Below, in pieces: positions 48,655 to 60,790 of a DNA stretch of 64,000 bases. Made by a program: the position numbers and the translations under genes. The notes under the pieces were generated by a model. It made no database searches, was not told the origin of the DNA, and saw only the letters and a list, made by a program, of their open reading frames with translations. Position 1 is the stretch's first letter, and each line of letters starts with the position of its first letter. Source of the DNA: Gymnopilus junonius. Taxonomy: Eukaryota; Basidiomycota; Agaricomycetes; Agaricales; Galerinaceae. Where the stretch lies: the NCBI GenBank assembly GCA_015501075.1, contig JADNYJ010000006.1:558001-622000 (forward strand), given 5' to 3'.

Positions 48655-50653
48655 TGTCACATTACGCGGTGGTAACTTCACGTGGCATTATAACATATTT
48701 TTTTGCAAGCTACACGTCTCATCTCCCGCCGATTATGGTCTGGTATGCAATTCTTTATCCATAATTTTTTCTCCATTTTGCTCAGCCCGCGTGGACATCG
48801 GCCTTTCCAACCTTTTTGTCTGAGCGGAGAACAAATATCTTATTCATCAATCACAAGCCCGAATTTTCTGTCAGAAGGCGCCCACAAATTAACATGAATT
48901 AGGAACAATACAGCCACACTGTCCGCATGGGCACAGGTTCTTCCTGTACACGCGGCGGTTGTATCGATCTTAATTGATAGTGATTTGGGGATGGAAGCAA
49001 AAGCATGGAGGTGTGTTTCCTCGGCAGAATAATAAGATCGAGATTTTGCCATAAGGAGTACAACGGCTCGTGGGCCATGGATGGTGACTGATAAAAGGGC
49101 AGCCATTTCCTGTCAGCCCCTTCATTCCGACTTTGCTTTCTTCCCCCCACCATCTGCCCTCGAGACGTTCTCCCCAAGAGACGTTCTTCTGTGCGCTCGC
49201 TCTTGCCTGGCATGACTCTCATGGTGTTCGACTGTGACGCCATGAGCAGTTCCTCACAGGGCGGGTAGATTACTGGGCGTTTACCAAAACGGTGAGGTCG
49301 CCTGGTGTTCGATATCTTCCTCATTGACTGACGCCCTTCTCATCTTCAACAGTAATCTCCACCATGCCTCCGGGCGTTTACTTGGGCGTTATGGATGATG
49401 GTTGATCTGACTACCTATCAGGCCCGTCTATTGTGAGGGTGACCTGTGTAAAGCTTCCCTGACCCCATTTCCATTGCGCCCAACATGCCAGCCATGCCGA
49501 CTCTTTTGAGTGGATGGCTGGCAATTAACCGTCACAATCAACAAGTGCGTTCTTTTTATGTCTGTTATATTCCTCATCGACTGATTCTTTCCCATGTTCA
49601 GTACTACCACGCCTTCGGGCATTTTTTCTTCTCTTCTCTGAGTCATCCTGGGCGCGGTCGATCTACCTACCTATCAGGCTCTTCCACTTGCGACAACGCA
49701 GGTGGAGGATGACCTGTGTAAAGTCCACCAGATCTCAACTCGCCGCGCTCTGATCTGATCAACTACGCCATTCCTTCTGACTCTTTCTCTTTTTCTCTAC
49801 TAGTAATGGATGGTCACTCTGCCTACCTATCAGGCTCCTCTCGGCGAGGATGACCTGTGTAATGATCCCGGAACCCATTCCATCGCGGCCGCTTCTCTGA
49901 ATCTCTGAATCTCCGAATCCTCAAACCTCCAAATATGTTTCACTCACTCTCTACTTGGGCGTTATGGATGGTCGTCTGCCTACCTGTCAGGCTCCCTTCC
50001 TCGTGAGGGATGACCTGTGTAGCAAATATTCGGACCCCATCCAGTGTAATCAAACATGGGTGGCGCCTGCCTACTTATCAGGCTCTTCTATTTATGAAGA
50101 TGACCTGTGTAGCTAATACTCGGGAACCGTTCCATAACGTCCAAGGGCCTACTCGACTGAGGGCTTAATGCGGTCGAGAGTGCTGGGCCTGCTTGAGCAT
50201 CGTTTGTTCGTCACCAAGTGGGCGTCCCCACCAGTGGTGAGTTCTTTCCTTGACCGCTGTGTTTCCCATTAGCTGACTCCTTTTTTCTTTGGCAGCTGTT
50301 CCCTATTCCACGATTTTATCGTCCGACTCCTTTCCGACGGCATAGCCGCTCGTGAGACCCTTGGGCATGATGGATGATAAGCTGCCTACCGAACGGCAAA
50401 GATAATCAGATCTCATCCATCGCGCTTAAAAGAACCGCTTTGTTTACATTTATACTTTACTCTGTGCCTTTTTTCTTTTCGAACGGAACTGCACCATTGC
50501 GAAATCTCAATCTCGCTGTAGGACGATTCCCCTTTATCCCCGGGGAAGAGAGGCCTGTCTCTCGTTGTGCTCCCTTGTCGTCGGGTCCGGGGCTGGGCTT
50601 GAGTGCTTGAATTCATCATTCTGAAGGACTCGGCCTCAAGTCTCTAAACGCAC
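48655..50653 (-). repeat. Repeat family R, copy R4
   Basis: Reverse orientation, closely similar to R2 and R3. Hairpin array at about 49408-50112 with all five modules. It ends outward at AACGCAC (50647-50653). Its inner end reads TGTCACATTACGCGGTGGTA, with a diverged terminal 150 bp compared with R2 and R3. R4 lacks a short CGGCTTATTCTCCCTGTCTGG-like stretch that R3 has near 34327. Confidence 0.87.
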
Positions 50654-51563
50654 TTTTTCATGTCTGTATCTACTATCTACGATTTAGACAAATATACTGA
50701 ATCGGTCCATTTCAATTAAATAAACCTAAGAAACGATCAACCGTGGCCCAAAGCGGGCTGTGTACCTTAGGATTCGGAAGTCCCGCACTCGGAGTTTGAA
50801 TTCTGGCTTACAACAGAGTTGAACGAACGATGGCCATGATTGTCATTTCTTTCCCAAAATATGTAAGTGCGACCTTGGTTAAAATGCGATGTAGAGCAAT
50901 GCCCCCAAGCCTCCTTGGGGATGATTCTGAAGATTTCAGCCTTTCACTTTATCCCTGCCTCTCGTCGCTATTGACATTGTGTCATAGAAGTAATGTATGC
51001 ATCATCTGATTTATGATTCTCTTCAAAGTGGGTGTTCAGCATAGCTATTTACAGAACTTCTCACATCTTGTTACAACTGTCTGCAGCTCGGCGAGACTCA
51101 GATGAGAGTCTACGCTTAAAGCGCTTACCGAGCGTTATCGTCTTTGACCTTGAACATGCGGTTGGTCGTGACCGATACTGCTGGTCACTAACATGCACTC
51201 TTCTATGAGGCGGCCAGGTTTGCATCAAGTGGGCGTGATGATACAATACTTGAACCCATAGGTGTGATCATTATCAGACTCAAGCGTAATACATACATAC
51301 TGAATGATCAAGACCTCGCGGAAACCTGTGACCCAGGGCAGCCAGGCACCGACGGCAGTGCACATTTGTAAAGGCCAACAACTTGTCAGGTCCAGGAACA
51401 ACAGCAAGCTTCTCAACAGCAAGCACCCTTTTGGGGTCAAATGATCCTTCGTATTTCCGTACCGATTTCCGTATTTCAATCTGCCTTATCTACTTATTGT
51501 TGATGTTCCCTGCCTCTTCCCCACTACCATAATCCAAGAATCAGCTGCCGCCTCCAGAGCGAA
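50654..51563. other. Intergenic with a tRNA-like A/B box pair
   Basis: GTGGCCCAAAGCGGG (50743-50757) resembles a tRNA A box. GGAGTTTGAATTCTGG (50791-50806) resembles a B box, about 35 bp apart. No full cloverleaf can be folded by eye. The rest, up to the ZZ-protein gene, shows no gene. Confidence 0.3.
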
Positions 51564-53313
51564 ATGGCCACTGCTGCACTATACTCTGTCGATGTCAAGG
51601 CCAGCGGCGTCACTATGGTCATTCCCGACGATGATGTCGCTCGAGTTATGTATTATCTCAACTGCGTAACGGTCGGCGTCGGCCTCAACATCCTAGTAGA
51701 CGACTTGGTTGACTTCCAGAATTACCGACGTCTTGCACCCCACCGTGTCGCTCTGGTTTTCAAGTACGCCCTCGAGTTCAGCCCTGACGTGTTCTTGGAC
51801 AAGCTCATCTTCCTCGACGACCAGGGTGAAGTAGTTACGGGAGCATCAAGAAATAAATTTGTTACCGTCTCGACCGCCTGCGACATTGTCCATGTCCAAA
51901 GAAATATCGCAATAGCCGGGCAAGTCAAAGATGTCACTACCGTCATGTTTTTCAAGTCCTCCTGGCTCGAACACTTTTATACATTCCCCATTACACGTCA
52001 GGTGCTGGAAAGCCATCACTGCGCCCACTGCGACGGGAAAAGCGGAGTCTGTTCATGCAATAATGGATGCAATACAATGCCAGAAAGCCAGTGCCAGCCG
52101 CTTCTGAATATGCTCGTTGATGTACTTAGCAACACGTCCATCTCGTCACCTCAAACGTCCCCTCACGCCCATATGTCTACCTGCGACGGATGTGGATGGA
52201 AGCACTATGAAACAGCTCGTTACAGGTGCGAAGATTGCGAAGATTTCGACCTATGCCAGGACTGCTACACCGCCAAACGTCACAATTTAACCCATCGATT
52301 CATGCAAATTGAGCGCCCGGGTGCTAAGCCATACCATCTCGTTGCTCGTTCACCCCGTCCTGGCCCACCACTACCCCCGATCAGTCGTCCGCCTGCTATG
52401 AATCCCGAGACAACTCCCGTCAAAAATGCTAATTCGCATGCCTGCAATTGTGATGGTTGCGGCTGGCAGTTCATCGACGGGGCTCGTTTCAAGTGTGAGG
52501 TTTGTGAAGATTTTGACCTCTGCAGAGACTGCTACAACGCCAAGCGACACAGCTTGGCACATAAATTCATGCAGATTGATCGTCCCGGTTCAACAGCCAT
52601 CCATTTGCCACCGCGCAACACTCAGCGTACCTACTTCCCCACCACCACGAGCCCGTTCACCTGCTCCTCGTCTGCCGTTCGCCCCTCTGCACCTCCTGTA
52701 AATCGTACACCTGCTCCTCCGCCACCTCCAGTCAATCGTACACCTGCTCCTCCACCTCCATCAGCTAACCCTCCTTCGTATGTCAGCGCCATTAGCCATA
52801 CAGCTTCATCTCCTGCATTCTACAACAGTATGAAGGTATCCGAGCTCAAGGAATACCTCAGGGACAACGGCGTGGCCATGAGGACGTCCTTGATAAGGAG
52901 ACACTGTGCCGTCGTGCCTGGAAACACACGTCGATTCCATGTCGGCAGCAGAGTTGAATATCTATTTGACTGAAAGCAATATATCGACAGTCGACTGCAG
53001 GGACATTGCGAGTCGGAGGGATAAAGCCAAGCAGGCTTTCCAGAGCACGCAACATGCAGCCCCAGAACCGTCAGACAGGAAGGTTGATGCTCCCAGTCAA
53101 CTCCAGGTCAACGATATTGTTGTATTGACTGGCCTGAGCCGCGCTGAGATGAATGGGAAGCGAGCCACAGTCCTTCAGGCTGAATGTGGGGGTGGCCGAG
53201 CAGAAGTGCACGTCGAAGAGCTGGGAAGGACATTCAAAGTTAAAATTGAAAACCTTGTCCTATTCGTGGACGAGACCGGTGATGGACATGACTCAGAGGA
53301 TTTCTTGGACTGA
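51564..53313 (+). CDS. Protein with two ZZ zinc fingers and a C-terminal SH3/KOW-like module
   Basis: It starts MATAALYSVDVKASGVTMVI at 51564. The first 190 residues form an unrecognised globular domain. Two ZZ-type fingers follow, near residues 206-250 (CDGCGWKHYETARYRCEDC, DLCQDCYTAKRH) and 294-340 (CDGCGWQFIDGARFKCEVC, DLCRDCYNAKRH). Each has the Cys pairs and trailing His of a ZZ domain, which binds proteins or histone tails. A Pro-rich linker repeats VNRTPAPPPP. The C-terminal part (MSAAELNIYLTES, QVNDIVVLTGLSRAEMNGKR) is in another frame. One base appears lost at about 52876 and another at the AAA run 52922-52924. Restoring frame gives a continuous helix and a KOW/SH3-like barrel. The two fingers are internal duplicates. 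Confidence 0.82.
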
Positions 53314-53548
53314 TTCTATATCTATATTCCAGCAGGTCGCGAATAGGAACTTGTGGACAATAATTTTCTATGACTATCAAACTCCCTTGGTAAAGACAGA
53401 ACTAAAACGCTTTAACAATATGCCTGACTGTAACACTTCACCACATGATTTTGTTTCACCCTTGTTAGATGTAGGATTACTGTATGCATTTTAGCCACTG
53501 ATTTGTATGAATATCCTCAGCAATATGATGGATTTATTCTACGTCTGT

Positions 53549-54537
53549 TTAATATGTGACTTTAACCGCGCCATCGATCGAAGAACTCGAAATGACCGAC
53601 ATGGAGATCCCGTCAGACGTATCACTGACCGCGTTCCAGAGAATGATGGGGTTTTGTTCGTTCTGAGTGACAATGTTGATGTGCTCAAACGCCGTACTTC
53701 CAGTGGGTAGGTCAGAAGTGGTCTGGGTAGTGTAAATTTCCAAGACTTCATAGGCACCGTTGAGTACCTGGGTGGTCGTTGCTGAAAGAGTAGTCGCAGG
53801 GAAGCCCACGAAAGTCGACTGCCAGTCATACGTTGTGGTAGATCCGGACATTGAGGTCTGCTCCAGAGTCATGTAACCAGCAAGGCCTTGGCCGGGTTGC
53901 ACTGGAGTAATGTTCGTATGGTAAACGTTGCTATTGATGAGATACCATGATGCGAGAGAATAGTAGGGGCCTCCTCCAGCTGGAGAGAAGCCGAATTGCA
54001 ATACAGGTTGCAATATTCCATCATAAGAATTGGGTACAAGGCCATTGAACCAGTAAAGGAGTTGGCCGTCATAGGTCGCGGGTGTGGGAGGGACTGTCCA
54101 GGAAGTGGCGAAGAAAGAAATAGGACTGGGATCTATATTTTCCCAGTCTGTGTAAACGACGTACCCACTTCGCAGAGCACGACGACTGCTGCTGGACAAA
54201 TTGCCAGGCTTTTGAAGGGGAATTACTGCGGGATTCAGTGTGATGGGGGCAGAGTGGATTACGGTGCCATTCGCAGCTATTACTTGGACGGCTGTGGGCG
54301 TTTGGTGTACCCTTGCGCCTAGTGGAACGGCATGGACATTCGATATTGGGAAGAGACCCGCAGGAGTCTGTACGAGGTCCTCGCTGGCCCTCTATACACG
54401 TAACGGAAATCATGAGCAATGCAAGGAAAGTGGTTGTAGACGGATTGCCTTACAGTGCCAATGGGGTTGGCAACACCAGCGAAGATATGAACCATAAGAA
54501 GGGCGAATTTAAGAAAGATTTTGTGAGACATTAGCAT
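53549..54537 (-). CDS. Secreted protein of unknown function
   Basis: It starts at the ATG at 54537 (MLMSHKIFLKFALLMVHIFA), a clear signal peptide ending near GVANPIG. One intron (GTAAGG...TATAG) joins to RASEDLVQTPAGLFPISNVH. The mature part is rich in Thr, Ser and Tyr and looks all-beta: SFFATSWTVPPTPATYDGQ, WFNGLVPNSYDGILQPVLQF, GGGPYYSLASWYLINSN and QPGQGLAGYMTLEQTS. I recall similar secreted proteins from Agaricomycetes but cannot name a domain. I see no catalytic motif I can assign. It ends DGAVKVTY at 53549. NGT and NIT sites for N-glycosylation are present. Confidence 0.75.
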
Positions 54538-55396
54538 CAAATTTATGGAGTAAAAAGGTGGCTTGCTTTTCAAGGTGAAGCGCCGAATATCGAATATTTC
54601 TATCCCAGATCAACGCCTTATAAGAAAAGGGCACGCTAAACATACTAAATGGCGAGATTGAGGGAATCGATGACAGAAAAAATAGAGTTATTCTGATCAG
54701 GAAAATAGTTGATCTAGGCCATCGACTAGGCGCATGTGAGCACATCCGAGGCGGCATCAAGAGAAGGAAGGTATTTGTCGGGAGTCTTTGGTCTAGGGTG
54801 TGCATAATTATACAAGCCACTCGGAGTCCATCCGCTGCACAGACTAGGTCCTGTCAGAAGGCCGACCCGTTCCAGGTTCGACCAGTGTTCAAATACAGTA
54901 AACGCAGCTAGAACAGGCCTTTTCCGATGTCGATGTAAGATCTCAAAATTGATTACTTCCCTGGACATTGTCTAATGCCACTGAGAACCACATGGTGAAA
55001 GTTTACAGAAGTGTAGTACTCACATATTATTATTCAGAAAAACAGCGCTTCAATCGTGTTTCTCCCAAGTCGCGGAAGCGTTAACGCCAGTGAATACGAC
55101 AAAATGCGTTTGCGGCCTGATACATTTTCCATCGTGCTTGGAAGGAAAAATTGCAGACTGGATATGGGTGTGAACAAGGAACTCAGAAGTCGTTGCTGGC
55201 TTGTCCTTGCATGCGAGAGATGTGACAACAAGTGGGGCAGACTCACACTTGAACGTGAGGGAGATAGTAGCGCCATTGCGGACACAAATTCATTCGTTTG
55301 GGTAATTTACATGCATTTATGGGGTCTTCCACTTCTTACTTCCAACACCTGAAATGCGTCTATTAAGACAGTGTTAAAGCCAAATTGACGGTCAAC
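54538..55396. other. Intergenic, no supported gene
   Basis: Short frames only on both strands. Confidence 0.45.
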
Positions 55397-56145
55397 TCAC
55401 AATATGTCGTAGTTTTCGTCAATTGAATGTTCTACTCCTCCGAATGCCACCCTGCATCCACGTCTACGTAGGAAAATAAAATCTATCAAACGGAGAAAAC
55501 CAGAAGGAACTGGACCGGGGACATACAAGTGTTCACCACATTTTCCAGGGACCTTTACACCATTGACAAGTCCAACGGCATGGAACAACCTAGAACCATC
55601 CTCCTCGTACCCTCCTTCAACTGGTCGCCTTCCAGGAGGAATTCTGCCATGGGACGTGGGTACCCATTCCATCAAGTCAGGCCTAAAAGGAAGAAGATCG
55701 TATCTGCCATTGTGAACATGCTCCCCTCCTCCGTAGGGCACCGATACGAAAGATTGGAGATGAGGACCAATTTTACATGGTTGGACAGATCTCTCGAACA
55801 GAGCTGAACCAATGAAGATTGGAGATCTGCCGTCGGCGTCAAAGAATGCTGGTTGGCCAGTTTGCTGCTCGTCAGGGAAGCAGCAGTTGTTGTTAGAGGA
55901 AGTCTGTGCCCTGAAGCTGGCGGGGGAGGTTGCACAGGAGCATACGGAGGCGGCGAAGGGAAATCAGGCGCTTTCGTTGGGAACTCGGGTGCAGTGTGAT
56001 GTTCAAAGCCATGATTTGGCGACGGAAAGTGAGGCACGCCTGGTGCACCGCTGGTATCAGACATCTTTGGTTTGTGATATGATTCCGAATCCGATGACGC
56101 CGACGACGACGAATCTACGCTTTTCCGGCGAGGACGAGATGGCAT
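55397..56145 (-). CDS. DM9 (DUF3421)-like repeat protein with disordered N-terminus
   Basis: It starts MPSRPRRKSVDSSSSASSDS at 56145: a basic, Ser-rich, then Pro-rich leader (PDFPSPPPYAPVQPPPP). After a frame change near the five-C run (55922-55926) it continues DEQQTGQPAFFDADGRSPIF, SALFERSVQPCKIGPHLQS, VPYGGGEHVHNGRYDLLPF, GRIPPGRRPVEGGYEEDGSR and LFHAVGLVNGVKVPGKCGEH. An intron with donor GTATGTC leads to a last exon RGCRVAFGGVEHSIDENYDIL. The G-rich turns with V-PGK and YGGxE are typical of DM9 repeats, known in animals as mannose-binding modules. Role in fungi unknown. One added base at the C run makes the whole protein continuous. Confidence 0.75.
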
Positions 56146-56286
56146 CCAGATCCGAGAGCAAAGGTTTATCTTATCCCGAGATAATGATGGTATTATGTCA
56201 AGCCGAAAGTCACGGCAGCTGCGGAACCATCGGATGGCTGCGCCTGCAGGTAGACCGCACAGCGGCGACTCTGACACAGAAAGAAA

Positions 56287-59200
56287 TTATATGCATCGTT
56301 TCATTACATGACTGTGTGTGTACCAGGCAGTACTATAAAGGTGCTTCCCTATATCCCAAAGAAAAAAAATCGTCTCAACAATCCGTATAAGTATCTTATT
56401 TCCTGTCATTAGTCCAGGAGGAAGCTTCAGTTCTTCAAATTCCCATTCGCTGGTGTCAAGGGAAGGCAATCCTAAAGCAGATTTTCCAGCAAGAGTTTGA
56501 GAGAAGGAACGCTGGGCGTAAAGCTAGGCTGTGCTTTCTTTGGTGAGGGCTAGGAGTGTTGGGCGTGTTGGCGTCATCAGCAGTGACAGTGAGGATAATG
56601 ATTGCATTGAACGTAAAGCGCTAGATATCAATCATCAGTGAATATTTCCGAATTTCCGCAAGAATGAAAGCATGATGCTCACTGTAGTTCTTGTTCCGGT
56701 GATGACTCCACGTTTTGCACACTTCCTTGAATTGAATTAGAATACCCGCAAGGTCATTGTAGAACTAAACAACAGATTAGTGGTGCTTGATCATTTTGCA
56801 ATAAAAGATTTATACCTTGAATCCTTCATCTAAATTGCGAGTGATTTCCCGGTACCTGAAGTAGGCAAGATCCAGGGCTTGAAGCGCATTTTCACGGTCT
56901 TTGATGACGGGATCGCCTTTCCTAGAGTCAAGGAATTGCTTATTGAGATTCTGGAAATTCCGGGTCAGAAAAACTGAAAATAGAACGAAGCCTACGAGAT
57001 CTAACCTGAATCTCAGCAACGATGTCTTGCTGTCTCCGTTCCATCTCACCCATTTCCACAAGGAATTTATCGAATTTCGATAATTCCTCATCAGAAATAT
57101 CCTCAAACATATCCGGTGTTACATTTGCCAAGCGTTCAAAGCCAGAAGCCGCTTTCATTATGCGAGCCTGGATGTCATCTGCCGCAGCGAGTGACTTAGC
57201 TCTATGAACCAATTGGTCCCGATCTTGTCGGAGGGTCTCCAGCTCCTCCAATTTCGCCCTTAGGGCTCGGGCATGCTGGCGTGTTTGCTTGCCCTGAGGG
57301 CTTAGTTGCGCTGTCGAAGTTCCTGTTGATGAAGGTACTGAGGCTTCTAAGGTTGCCTGCATTAAGATCAGTATAATACGGTTACTTTGATGTGAATCTT
57401 ACTTCGTCTAACGTGAGCTCCGTTATGCTTTCTTCCCATTCGTCCCATTTTTGCCTGACTAATTCATCGCTCTCTGCTGCCTGTGTTAAGATACTCCTGT
57501 ATCTATTGGCTTTCTCGATGAGCTCTATATTTGCTTCATGCGACTTGAGGCGACTGAGGCCAAGGTCTTTCCTCGCAGTCTCGTCTTCAGAAGCTTCACT
57601 GTCCAGTATATCCAGGGCCTGTACTCAGTTTAGATAAGGCCATGATGACTTCACTGTATCAACGCCTACCTCGTCAAGGATTTGTAAATCCTGATGTGCC
57701 AATCTTTTTACGTCGTCAACGGATGCCTCAATCTTGGCTGGTCCATCTTCGAGCCTTACTTCTTCAGCCTTTTGAAGTAGACTAGGAGGAAGACCTATGG
57801 GACGTTCAAGAGCTTCCAAAGCTGACGGGAGATTTAGTCTCCGTAATTCTCTGTTCATAGGGTTGAGAACAGTACAGTGGATAACGAGAAAATGAACCAG
57901 CGTACTCGTCAACCTGGTCCTGTAGTTCTTGTGCAATATCAGCGATTCTCTCTTGAACGAGGTTTTGCTTCCTGTGGTTGTAAATATCTATCGACTCGGA
58001 CTAAATGGGAATTCAGTTAAAATTTTATGGGTAACTTACTGACCGCCTCCCGGGCACCCCATCCCGCAAGTTGGCTGAATAGTTGATGGCGAGTGCCTAT
58101 CACGCTCTCTGGATTCAACAGGCCCTTAGGAACAGTCGACGTTACAAGTCTTGTTTCTTGAATAGGCGAGAGTGCAGACGGCGCAGGCACATCTTGGTGG
58201 TAAATAAGATCATTATCCCGCCGAGCTCGCGATTCACTTTTCTTCACGGTTTCAAGAAGAGACTTGAAGGGAATCAGAATTGTGTAAAAGGTGTGAATAA
58301 TCCTTACATACTTGTGCATCCTGGAGAACTGCGGCAGAAATTTTTCCACGACGAGCAACTTCGTAAGCCTTCTTCGCTTCAAGCTGTGCCTTCTCAAGTC
58401 TCCCAAGTTCACCGCCATATCTACGAAATCATCTGAGTTGTGATCGCATGTCAGTCCAGGTCAGATGGATATTCGGACCTACTGGCCTCGTATTCGACCA
58501 TACTTTCTCGGTATTCGGCTACTGCTGCGAAATGGTGCTCTTTCGTTTCTATGTGAGGGAGCCAATCCTAAGCGTATTCAATAAGAGGCAATATACAGAA
58601 ACCTTAAACAAGATACCGAAGGTAAAAAAGACTTGACCGAAGGATTCGCTTCCCGAAATGTATTCATGGCAGAATGGTAGACGGACGAAGCCTAAAAAAC
58701 TCATTCCAGAAACTGAATCACGGGGTGAGAGGTAATCAGGTATTCACCGCTGTCGCAATCTTTGCAATGAGAGAATTTCTGTACTGGCCTAGATTGAATT
58801 TAGCGTGAAGCCTGTTGCTCGTATTGGTAGAAGACCTACTTATTTTGGCCAACTGCCATGTACACTCCTGAGCTTGTGCCAACATCAACCATTCAAGGCC
58901 CTTAATAAAGTCACTTGACAGATCCAGGGGAATTTCTTCGTCGTCGGGGGTGTAGGCGAGTTTTGGAAGCACTGAAGAATGAAGATATGCTAAGGTTCCC
59001 GCGGCTTGCTGAAATGCTGTGGCGTTAACGATCCGGAGATGATTCGATTAGAAAAAATATTTCACTTGATAACTTGTAGCAGCGCGCTTAATTCCTTCAG
59101 CAGCTGATCGATCCTGGGCTGCTCCCAATTGCGAATACAGAGCAGCAAGGTTGAACAAGACCGAAGCACGTTCAAAAAGCAAATTCCTCAATGTAATCGG

Positions 59201-59606
59201 AATTGCAGCAGGACTAAATGCGGGCGCATAAGAAATAGAAAGCTGAATCTACGTGAAAAGATGAATCAACTTTTGAACATATTTCCTTTCAAGGTCTTGT
59301 GAACTCACATCTGTCGGTAGTTTCGTCAAAATGGACACAAGCTGCGCATGGTATCTGTCAAGTAGATCATATATATCCATCAGAGAAGTCAAGAGTAATC
59401 AAAGCTACCGACAATAGGGAGGATTCCAGCCGATTATCGTGTACGACTCCACCGACGCCATCTTTTCTGAGTTCCTGCCATGTCCTGATGTCTTCCTTGA
59501 ACTCGTCTGGGTGCGCCCCTCCTTGATCGAATATGTATTTGCGGGTCGCTTCCTTTATTTCCACTGGGTAAGTCCTTTTGAAGGGTATGGATAGTAAGTT
59601 GGACAT
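56287..59606 (-). CDS. PalA/Rim20/ALIX-type BRO1-domain protein
   Basis: Scaffold that binds ESCRT-III and, in fungi, the pH-response pathway protease and transcription factor. It starts MSNLLSIPFKRTYPVEIKEA at 59606. The BRO1 domain covers the 5' exons: GGAHPDEFKEDIRTWQELRK, YHAQLVSILTKLPTD, LLFERASVLFNLAALYSQLG and LSSDFIKGLEWLMLAQAQE. The V-domain coiled coil follows: LRRLNLPSALEALERPIGLP (closest to PalA/Rim20 as I recall it), LLQKAEEVRLEDGPAKIEAS and ALRAKLEELETLRQDRDQLV. The C-terminal tail has SLDTSEWEFEELKLPPG. More than ten introns. The last exon stays open to 56287, so the true stop is uncertain. It lies 141 bp upstream of the DM9-like gene on the same strand. Confidence 0.85.
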
Positions 59607-60790
59607 TGATAATGGAAAACAAATGCAGTTACACTGACGCTCGACGCGTACCAGTTAATCGATTCTCACGTGATTCGTTATTAACCGAAGGCACAACCGG
59701 AGCTGCAGTGCCGAATCCCGACTACTTATGCATTGACAAAGCGCGCCTGGCGTGCTTTCCTCGAACCTGAGGGTGCCCTCCAGCAGAACAGCTATTAACT
59801 GAAATGCTTGATCTCTCCGATTTACAGCTACTGTGCTGCCAAATATCCGAAACTGTCAACAAATCAACAGTGCCCATGTCAACGTACTTAGTGGCGGCAG
59901 AATGACAGCAACTTACCGCCAGGTTGGCCAGAAAATGCCTATGTCTAGTCGGAACCAGCGCTCTGGTCACTTGCGCATAAATTTTGTTGTAGCCATTTTG
60001 CTCCTTCTGAAAAATTTCCCCCTCCCCACGGCATCGTTTGGCTCTGAAACTTTCGCGACGATCTCTACTCTCAGGCATCGTCACGAAAGGTGCGCATCCC
60101 AATGACATGGTCTCTGTAACTTTTATATGGTAGAGGGCATGAAGACCAAATATTTTTTCCTATGTTCCAACTCACTTAAAGTTTACAGAATATGGACTCA
60201 AGGTTCGGATGGTGCCGAAGCATGGATTTGCCCTCCTTGGAACAAGGGCGAAGAAATTCACCCAGAATAATCACTTACGCGATGCCACCAGTAGCCTCAT
60301 GTAGAAGACGATTTTCTTTGAATTCCGCAGCCCCAGATAGCAGGTACAGCCTGCATTCCGACCAGTCTGGAATTACTTGAGCTTAATTCCGCCACACAGA
60401 GACTAGTATGTGGGGAGCTGAAAATGGTCACTTCCCCTTACGACATATCTAACACTGCTTGCATTGTTGCGTTTGGGTACAATTTTCGGGAGAAGCACGA
60501 CCAAATTATAGCTCCTTATGTACCTGTCCCATTACAACTACCGTGATTGATGAATTGTTCCAAAGTTTAGTGTTCTCTTTGGGTTTCGCGATACTGGACG
60601 TATTCTGTCACAGGTAATATCTGGTTTGCCTTAAATCTCAAAGAATTTATCAATTGACTCGGTATATGCCTTGATCAGGTTTACACAGCAAACAACAGGA
60701 AGGCCATAAATTTGCCCACTTCCGCTAAACTATGCTAGCAGGTTGCTTGTCTATCCCCTCTTCCGCTCTCTCCAATTTGTTTTCTAAATA
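59607..60790. other. Intergenic, no supported gene
   Basis: About 1.2 kb between divergent PalA/Rim20 and the Pro-rich gene. Nothing recognised. Confidence 0.45.
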
